From an uncultured Lachnospiraceae bacterium (GTDB lineage Bacteria > Bacillota > Clostridia > Lachnospirales > Lachnospiraceae), in NCBI GenBank assembly GCA_910585215.1, contig CAJUDQ010000032.1, positions 1-37,617 on the forward strand: a stretch of 37,617 nt of DNA, given 5' to 3'. Position 1 is the first letter of the stretch, and each line of letters opens with the position of its first letter. Made by a program: the position numbers and the translations under genes. Under the pieces are notes generated by a model. The model was given only the letters and a program-made list of their open reading frames with translations, was not told the origin of the DNA and searched no databases. Shown piece by piece: positions 24,901 through 32,371 of the stretch.

Positions 24901-26934
24901 TATAAAGGATATGATTTTATGGGCTGGATTCTTGGAACAGCAATATCTTATGAAGAATATCTGAAGGCTCCCGAAAAGTATCAGATGTTTGGGACAGAAT
25001 CAAAAGTATCTAAATTGTCAAATAAAAACGGTGATACTGTGCAGATGTATGCTCTGTGGAAACCAACAGAGAAGGGAGCCGACAGTTATACCATCCATTT
25101 TGACGGAAATGGTGCAGATTCCGGCAGTATGAAGGACCAGACAGTATTTTGTGAAGCGGCAGATACAAAATTGAATAAAAATATTTTTGGTTTGACAGAT
25201 TACAAATTTACTGGATGGAATACAAAACCAGATGGAAGTGGGATTGCAAAAGGAGATAAAGATGTTGCAGATTTTTCCGCTTCAAAGGGAGATGTGATTA
25301 CTCTGTATGCACAATGGATTCCAGATGTCTATTATATAAAATATGATGGAAATGGCGCAGATTCTGGAGATATGGATAAATCAGTTTTTGCATACAATAC
25401 AGAAGAAAGCCTTTCAAGAAATGAATATGAAAAGAGAGGCTATCATGCAGAAGATAAGAGAACATGGACAAAACAGGCAGATGGTTCTGGGGATAGTTAT
25501 GCAGATACACAAAAAGTAAATAATCTGGCAGAACAGCCGAAAGGTCTGATTCCAAATACAGTAAAGTTATATGTACAATGGACAGCAAATCAATATACCA
25601 TTCGTTTTGATGGGAATGGAGCAACACAGGGAAATATGGCAAACCAGACAAAAACTTATGGGATACCAATTACCCTGCTGGAAAACCAATACCAGAAAGA
25701 AGGATATGAATTTTCTGGTTGGTCCAGAGAACCAGATGGAAGCGGCGGACTTCTTCCTGATAAAGATTTGATAACAAATGATTTATCAGAAAAGGACAAA
25801 GATGTCATTACTTTATATGCTCAGTGGAAAGATGTAAAACCGCCAGTTATTACTCCAATTCTTCCAGATGACGGAAGCGGGGATGGAGACAGATATGATT
25901 TAGTAGAAGATGAGCTTATCTATAAATGGACAAATCAGGATGTGGTTCTTCAGTTTACCGCAGAAGATACAGGAAGTGGCATGAAAACGCTTCATCTGGA
26001 AAGTGAAGATGGAAAAATCAAGGTAACGAATAAAGATACCATAAAGAAAACGATTACAAAAGAAGGAATCACTCATTATGACCTTACAGCAGAAGATAAT
26101 ATAGGGAATAAAACAGTGCTGCATATCACAGTGAAGATAGATAAAATACCTCCAACAGCAGATAATGAAGACGGGTATGTACTGGATTCTTCCGGAATTA
26201 TGACAAAAACAATTAAAGCACATGACGAGGGCGGTTCTGGTATCAGAAGTTTTGAGCTGTATTCCGGAAATGCGGAAGATGAAGAGAACCCAACGCTGAC
26301 CTTGCTGAAGGCTGCAGACAGTATTTCAGGGGATAATGCAGAGCTTACGTATACTTTTGAGGATGATATGGTCAGTGATAAAATGTACTATACTCTTGTA
26401 ATAACTGATCATGCGGGGAATGTTACAAAAAAGGTATTCCATGTTGACCCTGCGCTGAGCCTTCAGACAAAGGCATGGAAGTACAATAAAACAACTGTTA
26501 TAGATGATACAGAAACGCTTACTTATATGCAGTATGGAGATATGCGCTGCTGGTTCGAAACTGTACTGAATGGGTATATGACAGAAGTAACCTATGATTT
26601 CTGTGATGAATTGAATGAATTAGGGCTGGAAGATGTTACACATGCCCTGACACCTGCAGAAACAGTGACCGATAATCTGGTGGTATATTTGCCGAAAACT
26701 ATGGTGTTTGAGCAAACCTATACTGTAACAGTCCGAGGAAAAAGAGGCGAAAGGAAAGTTTCAGTGACATTAAATCTTATGCATACAGAAATGAAGCATA
26801 AGCCCCATCCGGCAATACGATATCAGAATGGTATGGCAATGCCGTGGGGCGGGGGAGAATGGATTGACTATGAGAAGCTGGCAGAGGAACAGAAGAAAAA
26901 ACTACAAGAACAGAGAAGACAGATAGATAATTAG
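21955..26934 (+). CDS. Giant secreted protein with InlB-type B-repeats
   Basis: 1659 residues with AGGAGG upstream. Signal peptide about 1-32 (cleavage near NIQA-NTAYEF). After an N-terminal beta-rich region, Listeria-Bacteroides (InlB B-type) repeats of about 80 residues occur near 419-500, 850-935, 938-1035, 1042-1122, 1124-1205 and 1207-1291, each with a Y.I.FDGNGA...-like start and ..LYAQW end. An Ig/Big-like part follows (about 1300-1500: DKIPPTADNEDG...GGSGIRSFELYSG). No LPxTG sorting motif or final membrane helix is seen; the C-terminus is polar. It probably acts as a surface adhesin or mating-contact protein, retained by other means. Control by repeat copy A suggests co-regulation with the transfer genes. 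Confidence 0.9.
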   Translation: MSRKRKRKLFMKLFTLFLFICTMTGKRNIQANTAYEFTAYGSYVSDATQRYNFLSMIEVNNSTGGNWYGQYSKDLVNWTTFTGIESFPAGYYKQTLTQTITDIPAAKPTMSNNYTISFSSGTTYKCNVRALENKSSIYLRYFMKWNGESDYEEFKGGIITATIPDMVVGYYYTINNSPGNSLGNVTNASYQTSSAIPFDVSQIGQYIHVRAKSYSGALSNEKVIYLPNNDEYGIIPKAQLTISCGTGISKVTATGSVSGKTITATGSEQKKGSFYYGETITLTETPVSNAAFTDWNVNRSVPYLSGYDSGKTTTKFKMPNAPTRATANGKLYYTVTVKPGEGIKSVTLDGQTTSSSAGITKRYFEGDNYTISTILKDYYENPTWAADVSGYSKTNIHYFTEKMPARNITYTISAKEAVYSVSYTGLEGASPASIKSGSGKGGTKQTVTSTVPSKSGFVFAGWRCVKGPDDMMKKIYNSSDEFTLKQNTVFVAQWKASTTTVNLHTNKPAEASSNVTHADTLVSGECFELKDIIEYSNKYGCKASDIINTNGIERFALVQTKKYSTDIGHYTWYSFDMNTAIWLAGSGVSSEDLKGADRSTILIYDLTTQCYYRLRSTSNYWDQYQDMGVLDRLSNPGISNPNGGEYMYAWLAMGSSYKIYSEPNDFVELNSLSEKELAAMGINYFAGRGTSYSNISSFAKPGDIIWLPPTQQYSGGYYYLTSNQSKWDLWVDSYSYISHPDSTNGSFYIYLGESFKVPLPSIWTWHSTNPNTGDGYYSREFLDLLSSSDTAASLPKAPEVYNITGWKAKSWNTSADSSGFTYADSGSISSLPLTNESEKRIDLYAEWSPITYTVRYLGNGGKLSGGNLYYDVSYKYDTVYTYPQSLFEKESQNSGTTSYHFTNWYSVPQMTGKPYEVGQEFQNLTKTSGGIVYRYAGWSAEKIHYQIHFNPNGASEISKIADITGIEYSDNISIPSAAEYYSYKGYDFMGWILGTAISYEEYLKAPEKYQMFGTESKVSKLSNKNGDTVQMYALWKPTEKGADSYTIHFDGNGADSGSMKDQTVFCEAADTKLNKNIFGLTDYKFTGWNTKPDGSGIAKGDKDVADFSASKGDVITLYAQWIPDVYYIKYDGNGADSGDMDKSVFAYNTEESLSRNEYEKRGYHAEDKRTWTKQADGSGDSYADTQKVNNLAEQPKGLIPNTVKLYVQWTANQYTIRFDGNGATQGNMANQTKTYGIPITLLENQYQKEGYEFSGWSREPDGSGGLLPDKDLITNDLSEKDKDVITLYAQWKDVKPPVITPILPDDGSGDGDRYDLVEDELIYKWTNQDVVLQFTAEDTGSGMKTLHLESEDGKIKVTNKDTIKKTITKEGITHYDLTAEDNIGNKTVLHITVKIDKIPPTADNEDGYVLDSSGIMTKTIKAHDEGGSGIRSFELYSGNAEDEENPTLTLLKAADSISGDNAELTYTFEDDMVSDKMYYTLVITDHAGNVTKKVFHVDPALSLQTKAWKYNKTTVIDDTETLTYMQYGDMRCWFETVLNGYMTEVTYDFCDELNELGLEDVTHALTPAETVTDNLVVYLPKTMVFEQTYTVTVRGKRGERKVSVTLNLMHTEMKHKPHPAIRYQNGMAMPWGGGEWIDYEKLAEEQKKKLQEQRRQIDN

Positions 26935-26940
26935 AAAATG

Positions 26941-26975
26941 CTGCCTGCCGTAACTATGCGGCGGGTAGTAAAAAT
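26941..26975 (+). terminator. Terminator after the giant surface-protein gene
   Basis: 10-bp stem CTGCCTGCCG / CGGCGGGTAG (two G-T pairs) with an 8-nt loop; the following T-run is short and interrupted, so efficiency may be moderate. Confidence 0.6.
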
Positions 26976-27075
26976 TTTAGAAAAGGGTTTTCGTGGAGGG
27001 AAAAAAGTAGTATATTAGTGTTGATTTATAGAAATGAATTTAGAGGAGAAAGAAAATTGAGACTACAAAAAGTTC

Positions 27076-27104
27076 TTGCAATCCTCAAATAGATATGTTA
27101 TATT
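27076..27104 (+). promoter_or_regulatory. Promoter of the antisense RNA
   Basis: TTGCAA (27076-27081), 17-bp spacer, TATATT (27099-27104). No plausible coding frame follows, but a terminator does about 100 bp later. Confidence 0.75.
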
Positions 27105-27110
27105 AGACAT

Positions 27111-27214
27111 AGAAAAGGGAAAGCCATAGAAGCGGCTACCCCTCCGAATAACAACTTTTTACCTCATATGAGGCAAGCCGTCAACTATTTGCGGTAGTTG
27201 GCGGCTATTTTTTT
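27111..27214 (+). ncRNA. RNA antitoxin, antisense to the 3' end of the toxin mRNA
   Basis: A predicted transcript of about 100 nt running from the promoter at 27076-27104 to the terminator at 27176-27214. It is complementary to the last codons and 3' flank of the oppositely encoded toxin, as in txpA/RatA-type pairs. Its 5' part (from GGGAAAGCCATAG at 27118) is clearly related to the 5' leader of the toxin mRNA (GGGAAACCATAG, minus strand near 27388), so the two promoters and leaders look like an inverted duplication around the toxin. Confidence 0.7.
27176..27214 (+). terminator. Terminator of the antisense RNA
   Basis: 12-bp stem AGCCGTCAACTA / TAGTTGGCGGCT (one G-T pair) with a 7-nt loop, then T7 (27208-27214). 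The stem overlaps the toxin stop codon. Confidence 0.9.
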
Positions 27215-27294
27215 CCCTTGAAGACTGTGTAGCACAAACCAACAAGAGCAACAATGAAAATTCCAGTCTGAACCAGCTCTGAATATGTAATCAT
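27205..27294 (-). CDS. Type I toxin, small holin-like membrane peptide
   Basis: 29 residues: MITYSELVQTGIFIVALVGL then CYTVFKGKK. A short polar N-terminus, one membrane helix and a lysine tail are typical of the putative holin-like (Hol_Tox) toxins of Firmicutes type I systems, which insert in the membrane. GGAGG lies seven bases before the ATG, but it is base-paired with an upstream GCCCTCC in the leader. Transcribed from a separate promoter at 27396-27424 and opposed by the antisense RNA. It would stabilise the element by killing cells that lose it; this is known for the family and inferred here. Confidence 0.85.
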   Translation of the reverse strand: MITYSELVQTGIFIVALVGLCYTVFKGKK

Positions 27295-27300
27295 CGTATC

Positions 27301-27326
27301 GCCCTCCTTTCTTTCGTCTGGAGGGC
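27301..27326 (-). promoter_or_regulatory. Leader hairpin hiding the toxin ribosome site
   Basis: GCCCTCC and GGAGGGC (7 bp, perfect) flank a 12-nt loop immediately upstream of the toxin start; on the mRNA the GGAGGG is the ribosome site. The full-length mRNA should therefore be poorly translated until processed or refolded. Confidence 0.75.
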
Positions 27327-27395
27327 ACTTATATACCCTCCGAATATAAAGAGAGGGGTAAAGCCGCCTTTGGCTCTATGGTTTCCCATACAGAT

Positions 27396-27424
27396 AATAT
27401 ATCACACTATTTACTGTATGGCAA
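27396..27424 (-). promoter_or_regulatory. Toxin promoter
   Basis: On the minus strand TTGCCA (27419-27424), 17 bp, TATATT (27396-27401); predicted start near 27389, giving a leader of about 95 nt. Confidence 0.7.
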
Positions 27425-27559
27425 GCTGTTAATACCACTTGAAATTCTCCTTTTTCTTTTAATCGCTGAAAAACTGAATCATATCAAAAGATAATCTTTA
27501 AAATAATTTTTTGCTATTTTTTCGCTTTCTGTCATGTATACGCTGGGGGTTTTAGGGGG

Positions 27560-27626
27560 TGTTCCACTAACAAGGGTGCATTTTGTCCGACAAAATGCGT
27601 ATCTTGCCCCTTGCTTTTTGCAAGGG
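27560..27626. other. oriT: Predicted origin of transfer (oriT)
   Basis: A 9-bp inverted repeat GCATTTTGT / ACAAAATGC (27578-27586 / 27590-27598) is followed, two bases later, by TATCTTG-CCCC (27600-27610), which resembles the MOBP nic consensus (YATCCTG-Y); the cut would fall after G27606. A second hairpin CCCTTGC / GCAAGGG (27608-27614 / 27620-27626) follows. The relaxase gene lies 2.2 kb downstream. Hairpin, spacing and nic resemblance together support the call; the exact nick is unproven. Confidence 0.65.
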
Positions 27627-27703
27627 AAACTAAAAAACTAAAATGAATTTCGATGTTTCCACAAAGAAGATTTGTCTTTTCAATACTGTTAAAATAGTAA
27701 AGT

Positions 27704-28192
27704 AGATATCTATGAGATATCTACAAGATATCTCATAGATATCTAATAAAAGCGAATATTTGGAGGATTTTACTATGGATATCTACAAGATATCTGTGAG
27801 ATATCTGCGAGATATCTAATATAAAGAAAATATTTGGAGGATTTTACTATAGATATTTGTGAGATATCTACGAGATATCTAATAAAAGTGAATATTTGAG
27901 GGATTTTACTATGGATATCTACAAGATATCTGAAAGATATCTAAATAAAAATGAATATTTGGAAGATTTTACTATGGATATCTACAAGATATCTGTGAGA
28001 TATCTAATAAAAGCAAATATTTGAAGGATTTTACTATAGATATCTACAAGATATCTAAATAAAAATGAATATTTGGAGGGTTTTATCACAGATATCTGAA
28101 AAATATCTACAAGATATCTGTGAGATATCTAATAAAAGCGAATATTCGGAGGATTTTATTATAGATATCTACAAGGTATCTGTGAGATATCT
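27704..28192. repeat. Nested array of 26 AGATATCT-type palindromes at 11-bp steps
   Basis: Eight blocks hold 4, 4, 3, 3, 3, 2, 4 and 3 copies of the 8-bp palindrome AGATATCT (20 exact, 6 with one change), each exactly 11 bp from the next in its block. Blocks are separated by a conserved spacer of about 30 bp (AATAAAAGCGAATATTTGGA then GGATTTTACTAT). Distances between block starts are 73, 74, 62, 63, 62, 52 and 73 bp, differing by about 11, so helical phase is roughly kept. Three units contain GGAGG-like sequence, ATG and a short frame (MDIYKIS...). It lies between oriT and the Rpn gene. An 11-bp iteron pitch is typical of ParR-bound centromeres such as R1 parC. Confidence 0.9.
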
Positions 28193-28326
28193 GATGAAAA
28201 AACAATGAAAGAAAAAACATTGCGTAGATTTTCTAAAAATAAATTCAAATTAAGATGACAAAATAGAAAAAATAGATTAGAATTATCATATATCGTAAAA
28301 ATAAAATATATCATATGGAGGTACGA

Positions 28327-29310
28327 ATGAGCAGCACAAGTAATGAAAAAGTCAAGATATTTGACAGCGTATTTAAAACTATGTGTGAAAAAACGCCAAA
28401 ACTTTTGATACCCGTTATCAATGAAATTTTCAAAACAGATTACAATGAAAAAGAACTTGTCACATTAGCAAACAATGAGCATATTAAGTTAAATCTAAAA
28501 CCGATAGATACAGACAGCTGTATCAGAATCCGTGACAAATATTATCATATTGAATGCCAGTCAAATCCAGATGGGGAAATGGTAATTCGAATGTTAGAGT
28601 ATGATTTTTTCATTGCGCTGGAGAAAAACCGGCAGTTAAAAGATAAGGATGTGATTGAATTTCCCCAGTCTGCAGTGCTTTACCTGCGAAATACATCCCG
28701 GACACCAAACCATCTGAATGTTACAGTTCGGTTCGCAGATGGTTTTGAATATCCCTATAGGGTTCCAGTGGTAAAGGTAAAAGAGTACAGTTTACAGAAA
28801 ATATTAGAAAAAAAGTTGATGTTTTTTGCTCCATATTATATAATGAGATATGAGAACTCTTCAAGGGAAATGCCGCTTAAACCAGAAGAGAAGAGGCAAA
28901 TACATGAAGATTATCATAAAATTTTGGAAACGGTGCGTACCTTATCCAGTTATGAGCAGGAAGCACTATTAAAATTGATTGGAGCTGTTTTGGACAGTTA
29001 TAAAAGTTTAGATAAAGATGTGAAAGAGGATGTGATGAATATGGGCGTAGCGATATTAGAATTTGAACATGACAAGATTTACGAAGAGGGAAAAGAAGAA
29101 GGAAGAGAAAGAGGAAGAAAAGAAGGAAGAGAGGAAGGAAGAGAAGAAGGTAAATTTGAAGCAGCTTATAATCTGGAAGAATTGGGCTATAATGAGGAAA
29201 CGGTATGTGATATGCTTCGGTTGGATTTAAATGGTTACAAAGAGTATAAAGAAAAAAATAACCTGAATGAAGACTTACAAATGGACAGGTCAGTGAATAA
29301 GCATATATAA
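28327..29310 (+). CDS. Rpn-family PD-(D/E)XK nuclease
   Basis: 327 residues. The ATG at 28327 is preferred over 28315, which overlaps the GGAGG at 28317-28321. The N-terminal region (FDSVFKTMCEKTPKLLIPVI, DTDSCIRIRDKYYHIECQSN) matches the Rpn/PDDEXK_2 transposase-like family, with E76-x-Q78 as the (D/E)xK-variant active-site pair. The C-terminus has the typical EEGREEG repeats (about 255-280) and the closing ELGYNEETVCDML helix. E. coli Rpn proteins are DNases that promote RecA-independent recombination; others act in phage defence. Here it stands alone between the iteron-like array and the mobilization genes. Confidence 0.85.
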   Translation: MSSTSNEKVKIFDSVFKTMCEKTPKLLIPVINEIFKTDYNEKELVTLANNEHIKLNLKPIDTDSCIRIRDKYYHIECQSNPDGEMVIRMLEYDFFIALEKNRQLKDKDVIEFPQSAVLYLRNTSRTPNHLNVTVRFADGFEYPYRVPVVKVKEYSLQKILEKKLMFFAPYYIMRYENSSREMPLKPEEKRQIHEDYHKILETVRTLSSYEQEALLKLIGAVLDSYKSLDKDVKEDVMNMGVAILEFEHDKIYEEGKEEGRERGRKEGREEGREEGKFEAAYNLEELGYNEETVCDMLRLDLNGYKEYKEKNNLNEDLQMDRSVNKHI

Positions 29311-29321
29311 AGTATTCCAAG

Positions 29322-29375
29322 AAAAATTTTATTATAATAAAAAAATTTGCAAAAAAAGTAAACTCCAGTTGGATG
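29322..29375. promoter_or_regulatory. Transfer-region repeat, copy B
   Basis: 54 bp identical to copy C: an AAAAATTTT start, A-tracts and the end ACTCCAGTTGGATG. The inverted box TCCA-GT-TGGA is at 29364-29373. It stands 86 bp before the MobC-like gene. Confidence 0.85.
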
Positions 29376-29460
29376 AAAAGAAAAAGAAAATCTCTTAAAA
29401 TATAGTTTGTTGATAGGAAAAGAGAACTGTCAAACAAATATATTTTAGGAGGTTTTTTTG

Positions 29461-29799
29461 ATGGAGAAAAACAAGGCAAAAACGGCAGGGCTGCAAAAGC
29501 GGAGCTTTCGCCTGTCAGAAAAAGAAGCTACTTATTTACAAAATGTGGCTTCCCAAAATTGTATGAGTATGAGCAGATATATTCGAATGCTGATTGATGC
29601 AGATATGGAAAAGGGGATTGTGGAGAAGCGAAATCTTCAAAACCTGCTTCGACGGGATTTGATAAACGAGATAAACCATATTGGGGTGAATATCAACCAG
29701 ATTACAAGAAGTCATAATGAGAATCTTTATTCGGAGCATGACAAAAGAAAATTATTTGCGCTGATGAAGAAATTAAACGAAATGGTCGGTAGGCTGTAA
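29461..29799 (+). CDS. MobC-like relaxosome accessory protein
   Basis: 113 residues or slightly fewer from the ATG at 29461 (AGGAGG at 29447-29452). N-terminal ribbon-helix-helix (KRSFRLSEKEATYLQNVASQ, MSMSRYIRMLIDADM) and a C-terminal MobC signature (LLRRDLINEINHIGVNINQI). Such proteins bind oriT and help the relaxase open the nic site. It is 18 bp before the relaxase gene, as usual for MOBP systems. Confidence 0.85.
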   Translation: MEKNKAKTAGLQKRSFRLSEKEATYLQNVASQNCMSMSRYIRMLIDADMEKGIVEKRNLQNLLRRDLINEINHIGVNINQITRSHNENLYSEHDKRKLFALMKKLNEMVGRL

Positions 29800-29817
29800 A
29801 AACAGGAAAGGAGAACT

Positions 29818-31407
29818 ATGGCAATTACGAAGATTATCGGTTCTATTCATGCGCCTTCGAAGGGCGGAAAGTATCAGATTTTAAAAAATACGATTGATTA
29901 TATTTTAAATCCCGCAAAAACAGAGCAGGGAAAATATACAGGCGCCATAAACTGTCTGGTGGATAATGCGCTGTCTGAAATGAAAAGAAATTTCAAGTAC
30001 TGGCACAAGGAGCCAAAAAATCAAAGGGATAGAATCGGGTATCATTTTACGATTTCATGGAAAGCAGGCTGCGGGATTTCGGCGGAGACAGCGTTAAAGA
30101 TTACAGAGGAGTTCTGTCAGGAGCTTCTGAAGGATTATCCCCTGATTTATGCAGTTCATACAGACAGGAGTCATATGCACAGCCATATCTGTTTCAGTTC
30201 GGTATCCTGTGTTGACGGAAAAAAATACCGTTACAATGACAACGACTGGGAAAAAATTCTTCAGCCGGTGACAGACAGGCTGTGTCGGAAATACGGATTT
30301 CCTACATTGGAGATGGACAGGGAGGATTTAGGAGAAGAGATAGAGACAGCAGAGGAAGTAAAACAGAGAAACAGCAGAAGAGCTTATAAAAGGAAAGGAT
30401 ATGGCATACAGGCAGGGGAAGAAAAGAAACAGAGAAGGCACAGCAATACAAAATATTATAAAGAAGAAACAGAAGCGTACTCCAAACAGGACCATATTCG
30501 TGTGGATATAGACGATGCGATATACAGAAGCCGAAGCTGGAGTGATTTTATCACGATTATGAGAAGCAAAGGCTACCAGATGAAATTTGGGAAGCATTTT
30601 TCAGTAAAAGCGCCCGGATTGGGAATGGAAAAATACAGGCGTACTTACAGACTGGGAGAGGGATATTCAGAAAAAGATATCAGGAACAGAATTGCGATAC
30701 ATGACCAGCCATTGCCGGAGTTCTGCCATCCTGAAGAGGAGAAGGCTGCTCTGCCGGAAAAAGACAGAAGATACAAAGAAAGGATAAGGCTTACAGAGGA
30801 AAGCAGAAAGCATTATGCCATGCAGTATAAACAGGGATTATTAAAACCAGGGCAGAATCGTTCCTATTATGTTATCCGTTCCGCCATTTATCGAATGAGA
30901 AAGGCAGAGCAGAGGGAAACGTTTTTAGTCGCGCACCAGATTTATGGTGTTCAAAGCGCGAAAGCTGTATTGGCGGAGTATGAGAGACAGTTAAAAGAAA
31001 CAGAGGCGGAAAAGAAGGAGTTTTTTGAAAAACGATCTCCCTACATGAATTTGATACAGAAATATAAGGAATGTATGGAGTATCAGGATATTTACAAAGA
31101 GTTTCACTCTGACGGGGAAGGGGTTTTTAGTGAAGAGCTAGAAAAGTATCAAGGATATTTAGTACTTTTAAATAAAAACGGCTTAGAACAGAAAGAGTTC
31201 GAACAATTTTGTGAGGTGGTGGCACAGGAATTAAAGAGGCTGAATAAAAAAAAGAGGGAATTGTGTAAAGAGAAAAAAATCATAGAAGGATACATAATGG
31301 AACTGGGAATGAAAATCCATGAAGCAGAACAGGAAAAAATTCTTCAGGAAAGAAAAAAATCAGATAAAAAGTACGGAGAAGCGCAAAATAGAATGAATGT
31401 TCTATAA
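29818..31407 (+). CDS. Conjugative relaxase (MOBP type)
   Basis: 529 residues, GGAAAGGAG before the ATG. It cuts one strand at oriT and carries it to the recipient. The N-terminal nuclease domain shows motif I with the likely catalytic tyrosine Y28 (TIDYILNPAK), motif III HTDRSHMHSHICFSS with H114, H119, H121 and H123 as metal ligands, and a GYHFTISW strand. The C-terminal half is charged, helical and coiled-coil. It is close to the relaxases of Tn1549/CTn-type elements. Its stop codon overlaps the start of repeat copy C. Confidence 0.93.
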   Translation: MAITKIIGSIHAPSKGGKYQILKNTIDYILNPAKTEQGKYTGAINCLVDNALSEMKRNFKYWHKEPKNQRDRIGYHFTISWKAGCGISAETALKITEEFCQELLKDYPLIYAVHTDRSHMHSHICFSSVSCVDGKKYRYNDNDWEKILQPVTDRLCRKYGFPTLEMDREDLGEEIETAEEVKQRNSRRAYKRKGYGIQAGEEKKQRRHSNTKYYKEETEAYSKQDHIRVDIDDAIYRSRSWSDFITIMRSKGYQMKFGKHFSVKAPGLGMEKYRRTYRLGEGYSEKDIRNRIAIHDQPLPEFCHPEEEKAALPEKDRRYKERIRLTEESRKHYAMQYKQGLLKPGQNRSYYVIRSAIYRMRKAEQRETFLVAHQIYGVQSAKAVLAEYERQLKETEAEKKEFFEKRSPYMNLIQKYKECMEYQDIYKEFHSDGEGVFSEELEKYQGYLVLLNKNGLEQKEFEQFCEVVAQELKRLNKKKRELCKEKKIIEGYIMELGMKIHEAEQEKILQERKKSDKKYGEAQNRMNVL

Positions 31408-31459
31408 AAATTTTATTATAATAAAAAAATTTGCAAAAAAAGTAAACTCCAGTTGGATG
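31406..31459. promoter_or_regulatory. Transfer-region repeat, copy C
   Basis: 54 bp identical to copy B; the box TCCA-GT-TGGA is at 31448-31457. A TATAGT lies 21 bp beyond the TTGGAT. It precedes the operon that begins at 31556. Confidence 0.85.
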
Positions 31460-31555
31460 CATTTTAAAAAATTTTTGTTTATAGTAGAGAGGCAGGAAAA
31501 AATGCTATTGCTGGCAGATTGTTTCTGTAGAAAATTATAAAAAAGGTGGATTGCG

Positions 31556-32371
31556 ATGAAAGTAATTGAAAAAAAGGAGCTGAATGATAAAAAGTATCAG
31601 GAAATTCTGGATGGGCTGGCGCCGGAAGTGGTGGAGGTGGTAAAAACCGCGGTAGAAGAAAACGGAATAAGGGAAGATGTATTTCTGAAATTAAATGAAA
31701 TAGGAAATTTTGAAAGTACACTCTTATACGACTTTTTGAAAGAGCATTTTTATGGACCAGAATGGTATGAATTGTTTGAAAAAATCCTGAAAGAAAAAGA
31801 AAATGGGGAAAGTTATCTGGAAATGTTAAAGGAGATTTGTATCAAAAAGAAACTTTCTGCCGCTGATGTGGAGCATATCTATCAGAATACAGATTCCGAG
31901 TATGAATTTCAAAAGGGATTGGAAGAACAGCAGAAGGATAAGAAGGAAAAATTTGAAAAGGAGCCGGAAAAGAAAGAATTAGAAATATCTGTGCCAACAG
32001 ACGGAAGTCTTTACGAACATTTTTATAAGGAAGTAACAAAACCTGAAGAATCAAAAGCTCCTGTGAAAGAAGAGATGGACCAGCATGACCAGCTGGTAGC
32101 TGCTGTAATAAATTCAAATAATGAATATAAAGATACGAAAAACAGGCTGAAAGAAATGGAAAAAGTGGCTCATATGCAAAATACTATGATTATCCAGTAT
32201 AAAAACAGTGTTGACAGTATCCAGAATGAGAATAAAAAGCTGAAGAAGGAGTATGAGCAGCTCCAAAAAGAGAACGAAAAGCTGAAGGAAGAGTATGCTT
32301 TGGCAATGTCCAGACTGACAAAAATTAACAATTTTACAGCAGACAACAGCGGAAATAAGCTGTTTCCATAA
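31556..32371 (+). CDS. Coiled-coil protein of the transfer operon
   Basis: 271 residues. The N-terminal about 115 residues are helical, then an acidic/basic linker and a strong coiled coil at about 195-255 (QNENKKLKKEYEQLQKENEK). No family recognised. First gene after repeat copy C; its stop overlaps the next start (TAATG). Confidence 0.65.
   Translation: MKVIEKKELNDKKYQEILDGLAPEVVEVVKTAVEENGIREDVFLKLNEIGNFESTLLYDFLKEHFYGPEWYELFEKILKEKENGESYLEMLKEICIKKKLSAADVEHIYQNTDSEYEFQKGLEEQQKDKKEKFEKEPEKKELEISVPTDGSLYEHFYKEVTKPEESKAPVKEEMDQHDQLVAAVINSNNEYKDTKNRLKEMEKVAHMQNTMIIQYKNSVDSIQNENKKLKKEYEQLQKENEKLKEEYALAMSRLTKINNFTADNSGNKLFP

Noticed and set aside
27057..27092. TTG-started 11-codon frame MRLQKVLAILK with a good ribosome site
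   Set aside because: Too short, and it runs into the antisense RNA promoter; I see no support that it is a gene.
27775..27819. Repeated mini-frames (MDIYKIS...) with GGAGG in the array
   Set aside because: Only three of eight units have the ATG; the others have ATA or lack it, so coding seems incidental to the repeat.
27704..28192. Possible CRISPR array
   Set aside because: The regions between repeats are themselves conserved, repeat blocks vary in length and no cas genes are present.
28877..29479. 200-codon minus-strand open frame
   Set aside because: Shadow of the Rpn gene caused by its Glu/Lys-rich coding; no ribosome site and low-complexity Leu/Phe-rich sequence.
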